DNA from: DATLWR01 sp035576205
GTDB taxonomy: Bacteria > Pseudomonadota > Zetaproteobacteria > Mariprofundales > Mariprofundaceae
Length of the DNA stretch: 13,445 nt
Reading direction: 5' to 3'
NCBI GenBank assembly: GCA_035576205.1
Contig: DATLWR010000006.1
Location: 1 to 13,445, forward strand
This document shows, piece by piece, positions 1 through 9,467 of the stretch (the stretch's first letter is position 1; the number at the start of each line of letters is the position of its first letter). The notes beneath the pieces were generated by a model. The model was not told where the DNA came from. It did no database searches and worked only from the letters and a program-made list of their open reading frames with translations. Made by a program: the position numbers and the translations under genes.

Positions 1-71
1 CTGACGCTGTCGGCGCGTCCCGACCAGCGGCACGTAGCCGACTGGCAGAGACCGACCAAGAAAGAAAGCTG

Positions 72-72
<1 letters not shown>
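1..72 (+). CDS. glmU: GlmU C-terminal end (partial; gene begins before the window)
   Basis: Frame 1 is open from the first base and ends in TGA at 70-72. It gives a 23-residue tail starting LTLS and ending WQRPTKKES. The pattern LTLS...W.RP.KK is typical of the extreme C-terminus of proteobacterial GlmU, the bifunctional glucosamine-1-phosphate acetyltransferase/GlcNAc-1-phosphate uridylyltransferase that makes UDP-GlcNAc for peptidoglycan and LPS. The stop overlaps the glmS start as TGATG, matching the common glmU-glmS arrangement. Only the tail is visible, so the call rests on this short motif plus the neighbour. It is probable rather than proven. Confidence 0.8.
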
Positions 73-1907
<1,835 letters not shown>

Positions 1908-1921
1908 CCGGCGGATATCCC

Positions 1922-2857
1922 ATGCCGGGCTTTGACACGCTTCCATGCAGGTTCTACGCTAACGATGGCGTGGAAATCAGTGGGAAAACAAAGCTGTACG
2001 GAATCCTGGGCTGGCCGGTGAGTCATTCTCTTTCCCCTGTGTTCCAGGCGCGGTTTTTCAGGCAGTATGATCTGGATGCCGTTTACGTACCGTTTGCCGC
2101 GCCGCCCGAGCGGTTGCAGCAGGCGCTGGAGGGGCTTTGGGCGATAGGGGTCGAGGGCGCGAATGTGACTGTTCCGCATAAGGAAGTCGTCAATGCCATG
2201 GTTTCCGCGGATGCGGATGCCCGACTTATCGGTGCCGTGAATACCATCCGGCGCACGGAATCCGGCTGGCAGGGGACCAACACTGACTGGCTGGGGTTGC
2301 AGACCGTCGTGCAGCAAGCCGGGCTTGACCTGCGCGGTAACACAGCACTGCTGTTCGGTGCCGGTGGTACGGCACGTGCGATCGTGCATGCCTTGGCATC
2401 CCTCGGGTTGTCGAGGCTCTACGTCTGCAATCGGGGTGCCGACAGGTTGCAAGCGCTGCTTGAACACGTTCGCCAGAACTATCCGAATCTCGAGGCCGTC
2501 GTGGTCCGTTGGGCGCAGGCCGATGTGACAGCGGCCTGCAAGCAGTCGGCGCTGCTGGTGAACAGTACCAGTGTCGGGCTTGACGGCGAAACCGGGTTTC
2601 CTTTTGAGCTCGACGGCGCAGGCGTGGCCTTGGACGCAGTTTACCGTCCGGACGGGCAGACACCCTTTTGTCTGGCTGCCAGGGCTGCAGGCAGGCAGGC
2701 AGGCGACGGCCTGCCGATGCTGGTGGCTCAGGGTGCAGCCTCGTTCGGCTGGTGGTTTGACGGCAAGCTTCCGGACTGGTCGGAGACACTGGACTGGATG
2801 GAAGAGAGGCTCGGGCGTACGCATGCCTTGTTACCACAATGGAGGATGGCGGGATGA
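1922..2857 (+). CDS. aroE: Shikimate dehydrogenase (NADP+)
   Basis: AroE reduces 3-dehydroshikimate to shikimate with NADPH in aromatic amino acid synthesis. Visible are the substrate-binding SHSLSP (residues 34-39), NVTVPHKE with catalytic K87, N107 (GAVNTI), NTDWLG with catalytic D122, the dinucleotide loop GAGGTARA (146-153), LVNSTSVG, DAVYRP (usually D.vYnP) and the C-terminal GLPMLVAQGAASF. The ATG start gives 311 residues with an unusual 16-residue leader. An in-frame GTG at 1970 would give a more typical 295-residue protein beginning 14 residues before GWPVSHS. Neither start has a strong ribosome site; a GGCGGAT lies before 1922. It follows glmS by 14 bases, and its TGA overlaps the preferred pilB ATG. 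A (GCAG)4 repeat lies within codons 256-261. Family assignment is firm; the start is not. Confidence 0.95.
   Translation: MPGFDTLPCRFYANDGVEISGKTKLYGILGWPVSHSLSPVFQARFFRQYDLDAVYVPFAAPPERLQQALEGLWAIGVEGANVTVPHKEVVNAMVSADADARLIGAVNTIRRTESGWQGTNTDWLGLQTVVQQAGLDLRGNTALLFGAGGTARAIVHALASLGLSRLYVCNRGADRLQALLEHVRQNYPNLEAVVVRWAQADVTAACKQSALLVNSTSVGLDGETGFPFELDGAGVALDAVYRPDGQTPFCLAARAAGRQAGDGLPMLVAQGAASFGWWFDGKLPDWSETLDWMEERLGRTHALLPQWRMAG
2687..2704 (+). repeat. Tetranucleotide repeat (GCAG)4.5 inside aroE
   Basis: Four complete GCAG units plus GC lie in tandem in the aroE reading frame, encoding alternating Ala/Gly/Arg/Gln just before the conserved GLPMLVAQGA segment. Because the unit is not a multiple of three, gain or loss of one unit would frameshift AroE. 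The array is short compared with known phase-variable tetranucleotide tracts. Confidence 0.85.
2841..2845 (+). promoter_or_regulatory. Ribosome binding site deciding the pilB start
   Basis: GGAGG lies 8 bases before the ATG at 2854, inside the end of aroE. An in-frame ATG at 2839 overlaps this site and has no Shine-Dalgarno sequence of its own, so translation should begin at 2854. Confidence 0.8.
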
Positions 2858-4551
2858 AGCAGACCCGGCTTGGGGATTTGCTGCTGCGGCAGCAGCGCAT
2901 TACGCGCGAACAGCTTGATAACCTGATTCGGGAAGCCAAGTTGCATGGCGATACGCTGACCGCACAGCTGGTGAAGCAGGGTATCTTTACCGAAGAAGAA
3001 CTGGTGAAGTTCATCTCGAAGTCGTTCGGGCGGCCGGTCGCGGATCTCAGCAAGCTCGAAGTGAAAGCGGATCTGGCCAAGATCTCCGCCGATGTCATGC
3101 GCAAGAACATGGTGCTGCCGGTGGCACGCAAGGGAAATATCCTGACCCTGGCGGTTGCCGATCCGTATGACATCAACAGTCTGGACGAAGTGGCGTTCAT
3201 CAGCGGCTGCCAGGTGGATGTGGTCATTGTATCCGAAACCCAGCTGCTGAAAAAATTGGATGAGATTGCTGGTGGTGAGGCGCATCTGGAAGATGTGATG
3301 GCCGATCTCGGTGCCAGCGACATGGAGGTCATCGATACCCGGGAGTCGAGCCTCGACGAGCACACGCTGACCGCCGAGACGGAAGCCGCTCCGGTCGTCA
3401 AACTGGTCAACCTGATCCTGCTCGATGCCATCAAGCGCGGCGCTTCCGATATCCATCTCGAGCCTTATGAAAAGGTCTTGCGTGTCCGCTACCGCATCGA
3501 TGGTGTGCTGCACGAGATCATGCGGCCGCCGATGAAGATGAAGGATGCGATCGTCTCGCGCCTCAAGATTCTGGCCCGTCTCGACATTTCGGAACGGCGC
3601 GTACCGCAGGACGGTCGTATCAAGCTGCGGCTGTCGATGGCCAAAACGGTCGACTTCCGTGTGTCGGTGCTGCCGACCCTGTTCGGCGAGAAAGTGGTGA
3701 TGCGTCTGCTGGATCCATCCAGCCTGCAGCTGGACATGACCAAGCTGGGTTATGCCGAGCAGGAGCTGAAGTGGTTCAAGCATGCGATCAACCAGCCGTA
3801 TGGCATGGTGCTGGTGACGGGCCCGACCGGCTCAGGTAAAACGGTGAGTCTCTACTCGGCGGTCTCCGAACTGAATCAGCCCGGAGTGAATATCTCCACG
3901 GCCGAAGATCCGGTGGAATTCAACTTCATGGGTATCAACCAGGTCAACGTGAATCCCGATATCGGCCTTGATTTCCCGGCCGCCCTGCGCTCGTTCCTGC
4001 GCCAGGATCCGGACATCATCCTGATCGGTGAGATTCGCGACTACGATACGGCAGCCATCGGTATCAAGGCGGCACTGACTGGCCACCTCGTGCTGGCGAC
4101 CCTGCATACCAACGATGCTCCCTCCACGATGACGCGTCTGGTCAACATGGGGATCGAGTCCTTCCTGGTCGGTTCGGCGGTGAATCTTGTCTCGGCACAA
4201 CGTCTGGCGCGCCGCAATTGCGCCGAATGCGCCGAGCCGGTGCATATTCCCGCTCAGGCCCTGATCGATGCCGGCGTGCCACCCGATCAGGTCGCTTCCT
4301 TCAAGCCGATGCAGGGCAAGGGTTGCCCAGTCTGCAACGGTACCGGCTACAAGGGGCGAACCGGTATCTATCAGGTGATGCCGATTTTTGATGAGATCCG
4401 TGATGCGGTGTACGCAGGCAAGAACTCGGACGAAATCAACAAGATTGCAGTTGCGAAAGGGGTGCGAACCCTGCGCATGGGGGCCTTGGATAAGGTCGGT
4501 AGCGGCGTCCTGTCGTTGGAAGAATGCTTGAGGGTAACGGTGGCTGACTGA
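2854..4551 (+). CDS. pilB: Type IV pilus assembly (extension) ATPase PilB
   Basis: PilB is the cytoplasmic hexameric motor that powers pilus extension. From the ATG at 2854 it is 565 residues, usual for proteobacterial PilB. An N-terminal GSPII_E/MshEN-type domain spans about 1-140. The ATPase core shows ASDIHLEPYEKVLRVRYRIDG (197-217), Walker A GPTGSGKT (323-330), an Asp box AEDPVE (350-355), Walker B DPDIILIGEIRD (385-396, E393) and a His box TGHLVLATLHTND (409-421). C456/C459 and C491/C494 form the tetracysteine zinc site of the GspE/PilB branch, which retraction ATPases (PilT) lack. The start overlaps the aroE stop (ATGA) with GGAGG 8 bases upstream; a start at 2839 would add five residues without a ribosome site. 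The stop overlaps pilC (TGATG). The overlaps imply co-translation with aroE and pilC. Confidence 0.97.
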   Translation: MKQTRLGDLLLRQQRITREQLDNLIREAKLHGDTLTAQLVKQGIFTEEELVKFISKSFGRPVADLSKLEVKADLAKISADVMRKNMVLPVARKGNILTLAVADPYDINSLDEVAFISGCQVDVVIVSETQLLKKLDEIAGGEAHLEDVMADLGASDMEVIDTRESSLDEHTLTAETEAAPVVKLVNLILLDAIKRGASDIHLEPYEKVLRVRYRIDGVLHEIMRPPMKMKDAIVSRLKILARLDISERRVPQDGRIKLRLSMAKTVDFRVSVLPTLFGEKVVMRLLDPSSLQLDMTKLGYAEQELKWFKHAINQPYGMVLVTGPTGSGKTVSLYSAVSELNQPGVNISTAEDPVEFNFMGINQVNVNPDIGLDFPAALRSFLRQDPDIILIGEIRDYDTAAIGIKAALTGHLVLATLHTNDAPSTMTRLVNMGIESFLVGSAVNLVSAQRLARRNCAECAEPVHIPAQALIDAGVPPDQVASFKPMQGKGCPVCNGTGYKGRTGIYQVMPIFDEIRDAVYAGKNSDEINKIAVAKGVRTLRMGALDKVGSGVLSLEECLRVTVAD

Positions 4552-5747
4552 TGGCAATTTATCTTTGGGAAGGTAAAACCCGACAAGGGCAGAACAAGAG
4601 CGGCGAAATCGAGGTGGCCAACCGAGATATCGCTATTGCGACCTTGCGCCGGCAGGGATTGCTCGAGATCAAGGTCAAGAAGAAACCGACCGAGATCGAG
4701 ATATTCCCCGAAAAAGTGACGGAAAAGGACATCGCCATTTTTTTCCGCCAGCTGTCGACGATGATCAATGCTGGCCTGCCGCTGGTGCAGTGTTTCGAGC
4801 TGGCCGAGCGCGGTTCGGACAAGAAGGCGATGATCAAACTCCTCAAGGATGTCCGCCAAGGCCTGGAGGGCGGCAACCCGCTGGGTGAAACGTTGCGCCA
4901 GTTTCCGAAGGTTTTCGACCGCCTGACCTGTTCACTGGTCGAGGCTGGAGAGCAGGGCGGTATCCTGGACACGATCCTGTTGCGGCTTTGTACCTACAAG
5001 GAAAAGGCGCTGGCCCTGAAGGCCAAGATCAAGTCGGCCATGGTCTATCCGGTGTCGATCATCGTCGTGGCATTCATCGTGACAGCGATCCTGATGATCT
5101 TCGTGATTCCTGTATTCGGCGAGATGTTTTCAAGTTTCGGCGCTGATCTCCCCGGCCCGACGAAGATCACCATGGCGATTTCCGACGCATTCGTGCAGTA
5201 CTGGTATCTTGTGGTGTTTACACCGATTGCGCTGGTGTTTGCGATCCGGGCCATTTACCAGACGCCGAAGGGACACTACCAGTTCGACAAATTGCTGCTG
5301 AATCTGCCGGTGCTCGGCGATGTGCTGCGCAAGGCGGCGGTGGCGCGCTTCTGCCGTACCTTTTCGACCCTGACCGCAGCCGGCGTGCCGATCCTGGAGT
5401 CGATGGACACGGTGGCCGAAACTTCCGGCAACGTGGTGATCGAAGAAGTGATCATGCGCTCCAAGGAATCTATCACCCAGGGCCAGACACTGACCGCCCC
5501 CCTGGAGGCTAGCGGTATCTTCCCTGTGATGGTGACGCAGATGATCTCTATCGGCGAGCAGACCGGCAGCCTTGAAGCGATGCTCGCCAAGATCGCCGAC
5601 TTTTACGAGGAGGAGGTGGACACGGCTGTCGATAATATGACGGCACTGATGGAGCCGTTCATCATGGCTTTCTTGGGCGTGGTGATTGGCGGCCTGGTAA
5701 TCTCCATGTATCTGCCGATCTTCCAGATGGCATCCGTGGTGGGGTGA
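4551..5747 (+). CDS. pilC: Type IV pilus inner-membrane platform protein PilC
   Basis: PilC is the polytopic inner-membrane platform on which pilins are assembled and which couples to the PilB motor. At 398 residues it has normal length. Two T2SSF domains are visible, at about 61-190 and 262-390, each with the repeated pattern FxRxxxxLxxAGxP (FFRQLSTMINAGLP, 65-77; FCRTFSTLTAAGVP, 267-280) and a later GEQ.G (GEQGG, 133-137; GEQTGS, 335-340). Hydrophobic segments near 165-188, 215-237 and 370-392 fit the expected three membrane spans. The N-terminus (YLWEGKTRQGQNKSGEI) matches the family opening. It overlaps pilB by one base, and a 36-base gap separates it from pilS. No anomaly was seen. Confidence 0.97.
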   Translation: MAIYLWEGKTRQGQNKSGEIEVANRDIAIATLRRQGLLEIKVKKKPTEIEIFPEKVTEKDIAIFFRQLSTMINAGLPLVQCFELAERGSDKKAMIKLLKDVRQGLEGGNPLGETLRQFPKVFDRLTCSLVEAGEQGGILDTILLRLCTYKEKALALKAKIKSAMVYPVSIIVVAFIVTAILMIFVIPVFGEMFSSFGADLPGPTKITMAISDAFVQYWYLVVFTPIALVFAIRAIYQTPKGHYQFDKLLLNLPVLGDVLRKAAVARFCRTFSTLTAAGVPILESMDTVAETSGNVVIEEVIMRSKESITQGQTLTAPLEASGIFPVMVTQMISIGEQTGSLEAMLAKIADFYEEEVDTAVDNMTALMEPFIMAFLGVVIGGLVISMYLPIFQMASVVG

Positions 5748-5783
5748 TCGGCAGACGCTCCCGACAGTTTTATCGCATAACCA

Positions 5784-7352
5784 ATGTCGTCGAATCCGGG
5801 TGAAAAACGTGAGCCGATAGAGGCTCTGCAACCGCAGCCCGGATTGCTGCGGGCCCGCCTGCTCATTGGCGTCGCCGTCATGCTGGCGCTGTTTTACCTG
5901 CCCTCGACATATCCGAAAATCGTTCTGGGAATGGTTCTTCTCTGGACCGTTTCGCTTCTTGTGCAGTGGCCACTGGGCCGGCAGCCGCTCCGTCCCCTGA
6001 CCAATGCCGCCATGCAATTGATCCCGGATTGCCTGTTTGCGGCAGGGATTGTGCTGCTGACCGGCGGTATCTATAGCCCTTTCGCGTTGCTGTTCGGCCT
6101 GATCGTGCTGGGGTCCGTGACCGTCAGTCTGCCCCTGTTCTCGATCAGCCTGAGCATTGTTGCCTGCAGCGCTTACCTGGTTTCGGGCTATCTCGGCATG
6201 ACGGCGCCGCTGAATATGCAGGATACCCTGCAACTGTTGCTGCAAACCTCGGCCATCATGCTCGTCGGCGGTGTCATGGGAGCGCTGGCCGCCCGCCAGA
6301 AACACCTGCAGCAGAGCACACGTGCCGTCCAGGTTCGGCATCGCAGCCTGCAGAAACTGTATGCCCATGTGCTGGACGGTATGCGGGAAGGAATCCTGAT
6401 CCTGGACGAGCAGATGCGAGTCCGGGATTTCAATAGCGCCGCCCTCGAATTGCTGCAGCTTCCACACAACATCGAAGGTGTAAGGCTGTATGAAGTGCTG
6501 GAGGAGTCGAACTCGCTGCAAGGTTATCTGCGTAAGCCGCTCGGCACGGTGTTCCAGTGCGAAAGCCAGTCTGGCGGGCATGTGCTGCTGTTGCGGGCCA
6601 CGCGCATGCAAGGCGACACGGATGCGACCTGGATGGTCACCGTCGTCGATATTTCACACGTCAGGGATCTGGAGCGCCTGCTGGCCGAGCAGGAAAAGAT
6701 GGCTGCATTGGGACAGATGGCCAGCATGCTGGCGCACGAGATTCGTAATCCGTTGCAGACCATGGCCCAGGCGCATGAGCTGATTCAGCAGGCGGACGAG
6801 GCCAGACGGAACGAGATCGCCGGGATCGTGCAGGATGAACTGCAGCGCCTGAACCGTCTGGTGAGCGACATGCTCAATTATGCCCGGCCGATGCAGCCGC
6901 ACCCACAACTGCATGCGGCGACGGAGATCGTGTCGCTGGCAGTGCATCAGGCCGATCCGGAGGGCAAGCATCAGGTCGCCTGGCATGCCGGCCTGGAGGA
7001 GATGTATATCGATGCCGATCATTTCAGGCTTGTCCTGGACAACCTGCTGAGCAATGCGTTGCGGGCCAGTCCTGAAAAGGGCAGCGTCAGGGTCGAACTG
7101 GAGCCTTGGGAGCAGGGGTGGCGGCTGCAGGTTTCCGACCATGGTGGTGGCATCGACCCAGCAATCCGCCAGCGCCTGTTCGAACCGTTTGCCACGGCGC
7201 GCAGTGACGGCCTCGGCCTCGGACTGGCTACCGTCTGGCATGTGTGCCGGGTCAATAACTGGCAGGTCGAGGCCAGGGAGTTGCCGGAAGGTACCTGTTT
7301 TGAAGTTCGTAGCGAGGTAAACGAAAGGCATGGCGAAGATTCTGCTGGTTGA
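5784..7352 (+). CDS. pilS: Membrane sensor histidine kinase PilS (type IV pilus regulation)
   Basis: PilS phosphorylates PilR; in Pseudomonas it senses pilin in the membrane and controls pilA transcription. The 522-residue protein opens with a short cytoplasmic tail, then about six hydrophobic segments between residues 22 and 170, a PAS-like region (about 190-290; GILILDEQMRVRDFNSAALELL), a HisKA domain with phospho-acceptor H318 (LAHEIRNPLQ), and a HATPase domain with N box (LDNLLSNALRAS, N420/N424), G1 SDHGGGI (451-457), F box LFEPF and G2 GLGLGLA (476-482). This layout matches PilS better than NtrB or a generic kinase. The ribosome site before ATG 5784 is weak. The 3' end overlaps pilR by 23 bases, implying coupled translation. 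Placement between pilC and pilD is unusual and supports a pilus role; the actual ligand is not deducible. Confidence 0.93.
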   Translation: MSSNPGEKREPIEALQPQPGLLRARLLIGVAVMLALFYLPSTYPKIVLGMVLLWTVSLLVQWPLGRQPLRPLTNAAMQLIPDCLFAAGIVLLTGGIYSPFALLFGLIVLGSVTVSLPLFSISLSIVACSAYLVSGYLGMTAPLNMQDTLQLLLQTSAIMLVGGVMGALAARQKHLQQSTRAVQVRHRSLQKLYAHVLDGMREGILILDEQMRVRDFNSAALELLQLPHNIEGVRLYEVLEESNSLQGYLRKPLGTVFQCESQSGGHVLLLRATRMQGDTDATWMVTVVDISHVRDLERLLAEQEKMAALGQMASMLAHEIRNPLQTMAQAHELIQQADEARRNEIAGIVQDELQRLNRLVSDMLNYARPMQPHPQLHAATEIVSLAVHQADPEGKHQVAWHAGLEEMYIDADHFRLVLDNLLSNALRASPEKGSVRVELEPWEQGWRLQVSDHGGGIDPAIRQRLFEPFATARSDGLGLGLATVWHVCRVNNWQVEARELPEGTCFEVRSEVNERHGEDSAG

Positions 7353-8682
7353 AGATGAAGCCAATGCCCGTCGTATCCTGTCGCTCGCTCTGGCAACGCA
7401 TGGGCATGATGTGCATGACTGCGACGGACCTGATACCGCGTTGCAGGCGATGCGAAACGGCCGTTTCGACCTCGTGCTGACCGACCTGCGCATGGCCGGA
7501 CATGATGCCGGCCTCGATGTCGTGCGCATGAGTGCTGAATATCAGCCGCAGGCACGCGTGCTGCTACTTACCGCCTATGCGAGTGCCGAAACGGCCGTCG
7601 AAGCGATGAAGCTGGGCGCTTTCGACTACATGACCAAGCCAGTCTCCTCCGAGGAGCTGCGCGATGCGGTGGAGCGGGCGTTGGCTGCCAGCCACCAGGA
7701 AAATGCAGCTGCGCCCGCTAGGCTGGATACCGAGATCGAGATGCTGGTGGGCGAATCGCCGGTGATGCAGCGCATCCGCGAGCGGCTGCGACGGGCTGCC
7801 GAACACGATTTCACACTACTGATCACTGGCGAGTCGGGAACAGGCAAGGAGGTTGCCGCCCGATTCGTGCATCGCTTGTCGCGGCGCCGCGACGGCCCGT
7901 TCGTTGCCGTTCACTGCGGTGCCATTCCCGAAACCCTGTTCGAGTCGGAACTGTTCGGCTACCGGCGCGGTTCCTTTACCGGTGCCGATACCGACCGGGC
8001 CGGATTGATCGAGGCGGCGGATGGCGGCACGCTGTTTCTCGACGAAGTCGGTGAAATGCCGGCAAGCGTCCAGGTCAAGCTGTTGCGGGCGCTGCAGGAG
8101 AAGGCGGTTCGCAGGATCGGCGAGGATCGCGAGCGCAAGGTGGATATCCGTGTCATTGCGGCGACCAACCGTGACCTGGCCGCGGACGTGCAGCAGGGCA
8201 ATTTCCGCGAGGACCTGTTTTACAGGCTGAACGTGGTGCCGGTGCACATGCCACCGCTCCGCCAGCGGCGTGAGGATATTCCGCTTCTGGCGGCGGCGCT
8301 GCTGCGACGCTGGACGCATGAGGCCGAACCGTCCGTGCCCGCACCGGTCATGCAGCAGCTGATGCAGCTGCCGTTGCTGGGCAATGTCCGGGAACTGGAA
8401 AACCTGCTGCAGCGCCTGCTGGCCCTTTCCGAAGGAGGGCGCATCGATATGGAGGCGCTGGAAGAGCTGTATCCGGCCAGGCGCACCGATGCCTCGCTGA
8501 CGGTCGAGGGCTTGCAGCGCGACGGCGTGAACATGGAGCAGGCGCTGGAAGGAATCGAACGCAGCCTGATCGAGGATGCGCTTCGCCATACGGGCGGCAA
8601 CGCCACGCAGGCGGCCGAGGTGCTCGGTATCAGTTTCCGCTCCATGCGCTATCGCATGAAAAAACTCGGATTGAAGGAATAG
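7330..8682 (+). CDS. pilR: Sigma54-dependent response regulator PilR
   Basis: PilR is an NtrC-family activator that, when phosphorylated by PilS, drives RNA polymerase-sigma54 at the pilin promoter. The 450 residues contain a receiver domain (1-118) with E8/D9, phospho-acceptor D52 (LTDLRMAG), T81 and K103 (MTKPV). The AAA+ domain (about 138-370) shows Walker A GESGTGKE (167-174), the sigma54-contact loop GSFTGA (214-219, a Ser variant of GAFTGA), Walker B GTLFLDEV and arginines in FREDLFYRLN. A Fis-type helix-turn-helix lies at about 424-446 (NATQAAEVLGISFRSMRYRMKK), with the ISFRS.RYR.KKLG ending I associate with PilR. The start overlaps pilS, with GAGG 12 bases and AAAGG immediately upstream of ATG. 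I found no convincing sigma54 promoter in the window, so its target (expected pilA) lies elsewhere. Confidence 0.94.
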   Translation: MAKILLVEDEANARRILSLALATHGHDVHDCDGPDTALQAMRNGRFDLVLTDLRMAGHDAGLDVVRMSAEYQPQARVLLLTAYASAETAVEAMKLGAFDYMTKPVSSEELRDAVERALAASHQENAAAPARLDTEIEMLVGESPVMQRIRERLRRAAEHDFTLLITGESGTGKEVAARFVHRLSRRRDGPFVAVHCGAIPETLFESELFGYRRGSFTGADTDRAGLIEAADGGTLFLDEVGEMPASVQVKLLRALQEKAVRRIGEDRERKVDIRVIAATNRDLAADVQQGNFREDLFYRLNVVPVHMPPLRQRREDIPLLAAALLRRWTHEAEPSVPAPVMQQLMQLPLLGNVRELENLLQRLLALSEGGRIDMEALEELYPARRTDASLTVEGLQRDGVNMEQALEGIERSLIEDALRHTGGNATQAAEVLGISFRSMRYRMKKLGLKE

Positions 8683-8684
8683 AC

Positions 8685-9467
8685 ATGGATCTTTCGCCGC
8701 TGTGGATTGCCGTTGCCGGGGTTCTCGGCCTGATGGTGGGCAGCTTTGCCAATGTGTGCGTGCACCGCATTCCCCGTGGCGAGTCGGTGGTGCGGCCGCG
8801 CAGCCGTTGTCCTGCCTGCGGTGCGATGATTGCCTGGTACGATAACCTGCCACTGTTCTCCTGGCTGCTGTTGCGCGGCCGTTGCCGGCATTGCGGCAGT
8901 CCGATTTCCGTTCGTTATCCGCTACTCGAGGCGCTGATGGGATTGAGCTGGGCGGGGCTTGCCTGGCAGTTCGGGCCGACGCTGCAGTCGGTCGAGGCGA
9001 TCGTACTGGTCACGCTGCTCTGGATTCTGACGATGATCGACCTTGAAACCTTCCTGCTGCCGAATGTGCTCACCTTTCCGGGCATTGCCGTCGGCCTCTT
9101 GTTCTCGGGGTTGAACGGCACACTTGTCGACGCTGCCATTGGTGCGGTTGCCGGTTACGGCATCTTCTGGCTGGTGGCGCGGCTCTTTTATCTGGTGACG
9201 AGGCGGGAAGGCATGGGTTACGGCGATTTCAAGCTGTTGGCCATGCTGGGTGCCTTCATGGGCTGGCAGGCGCTGCCGTTCATTGTCCTGCTGTCTTCGG
9301 TTTCCGGCGCCATTATCGGGACGGTATTCCTGCTGCTCGCTCGCCGCGGCATCCGGACCGAGATTCCTTTCGGTCCCTATCTGGCGCTGGCCGGCATGAT
9401 CTGGTTTCTGTGGGGCGCGCCGATACTCGGCTGGTATGGCGGACTGACGGGCATGGCGGTGCAATGA
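8685..9467 (+). CDS. pilD: Prepilin leader peptidase / N-methyltransferase PilD
   Basis: PilD is an inner-membrane aspartic protease that cleaves type IV prepilins (and type II secretion pseudopilins) and N-methylates the new terminus. The 260 residues show the GSFANVCVHRIPRGE opening, the cytoplasmic zinc-type cysteines C42-x2-C45 and C67-x2-C70, and the two catalytic aspartates D119 (TMIDLETFLLP) and D181 (GMGYGDFKLLA, the G.GD motif). About seven to eight hydrophobic segments follow the family plan, ending with IPFGPYLALAG. The loop between HRIP and the first CxxC is only about 12 residues, much shorter than in Pseudomonas PilD. AAGGA lies 6 bases before the ATG, and there are two bases after the pilR stop. 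The TGA overlaps the coaE ATG. Bifunctionality is inferred from the intact cysteine domain. Confidence 0.96.
   Translation: MDLSPLWIAVAGVLGLMVGSFANVCVHRIPRGESVVRPRSRCPACGAMIAWYDNLPLFSWLLLRGRCRHCGSPISVRYPLLEALMGLSWAGLAWQFGPTLQSVEAIVLVTLLWILTMIDLETFLLPNVLTFPGIAVGLLFSGLNGTLVDAAIGAVAGYGIFWLVARLFYLVTRREGMGYGDFKLLAMLGAFMGWQALPFIVLLSSVSGAIIGTVFLLLARRGIRTEIPFGPYLALAGMIWFLWGAPILGWYGGLTGMAVQ

Noticed and set aside
1..71. glmS ribozyme or GlmZ-type regulated leader
   Set aside because: The 71 bases before glmS are glmU coding sequence that overlaps the glmS start, leaving no space for such an element.
3121..3140. TGGCACG reminiscent of a sigma54 -24 element
   Set aside because: It lies inside pilB coding sequence and the -12 GC element is not at the right spacing. 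No good sigma54 promoter was found anywhere in the window.
5748..5783. Possible terminator or promoter in the pilC-pilS gap
   Set aside because: Only a 4-bp TCGG/CCGA stem and a TTTT are present, with no well-spaced -35/-10 pair. Too weak to call.
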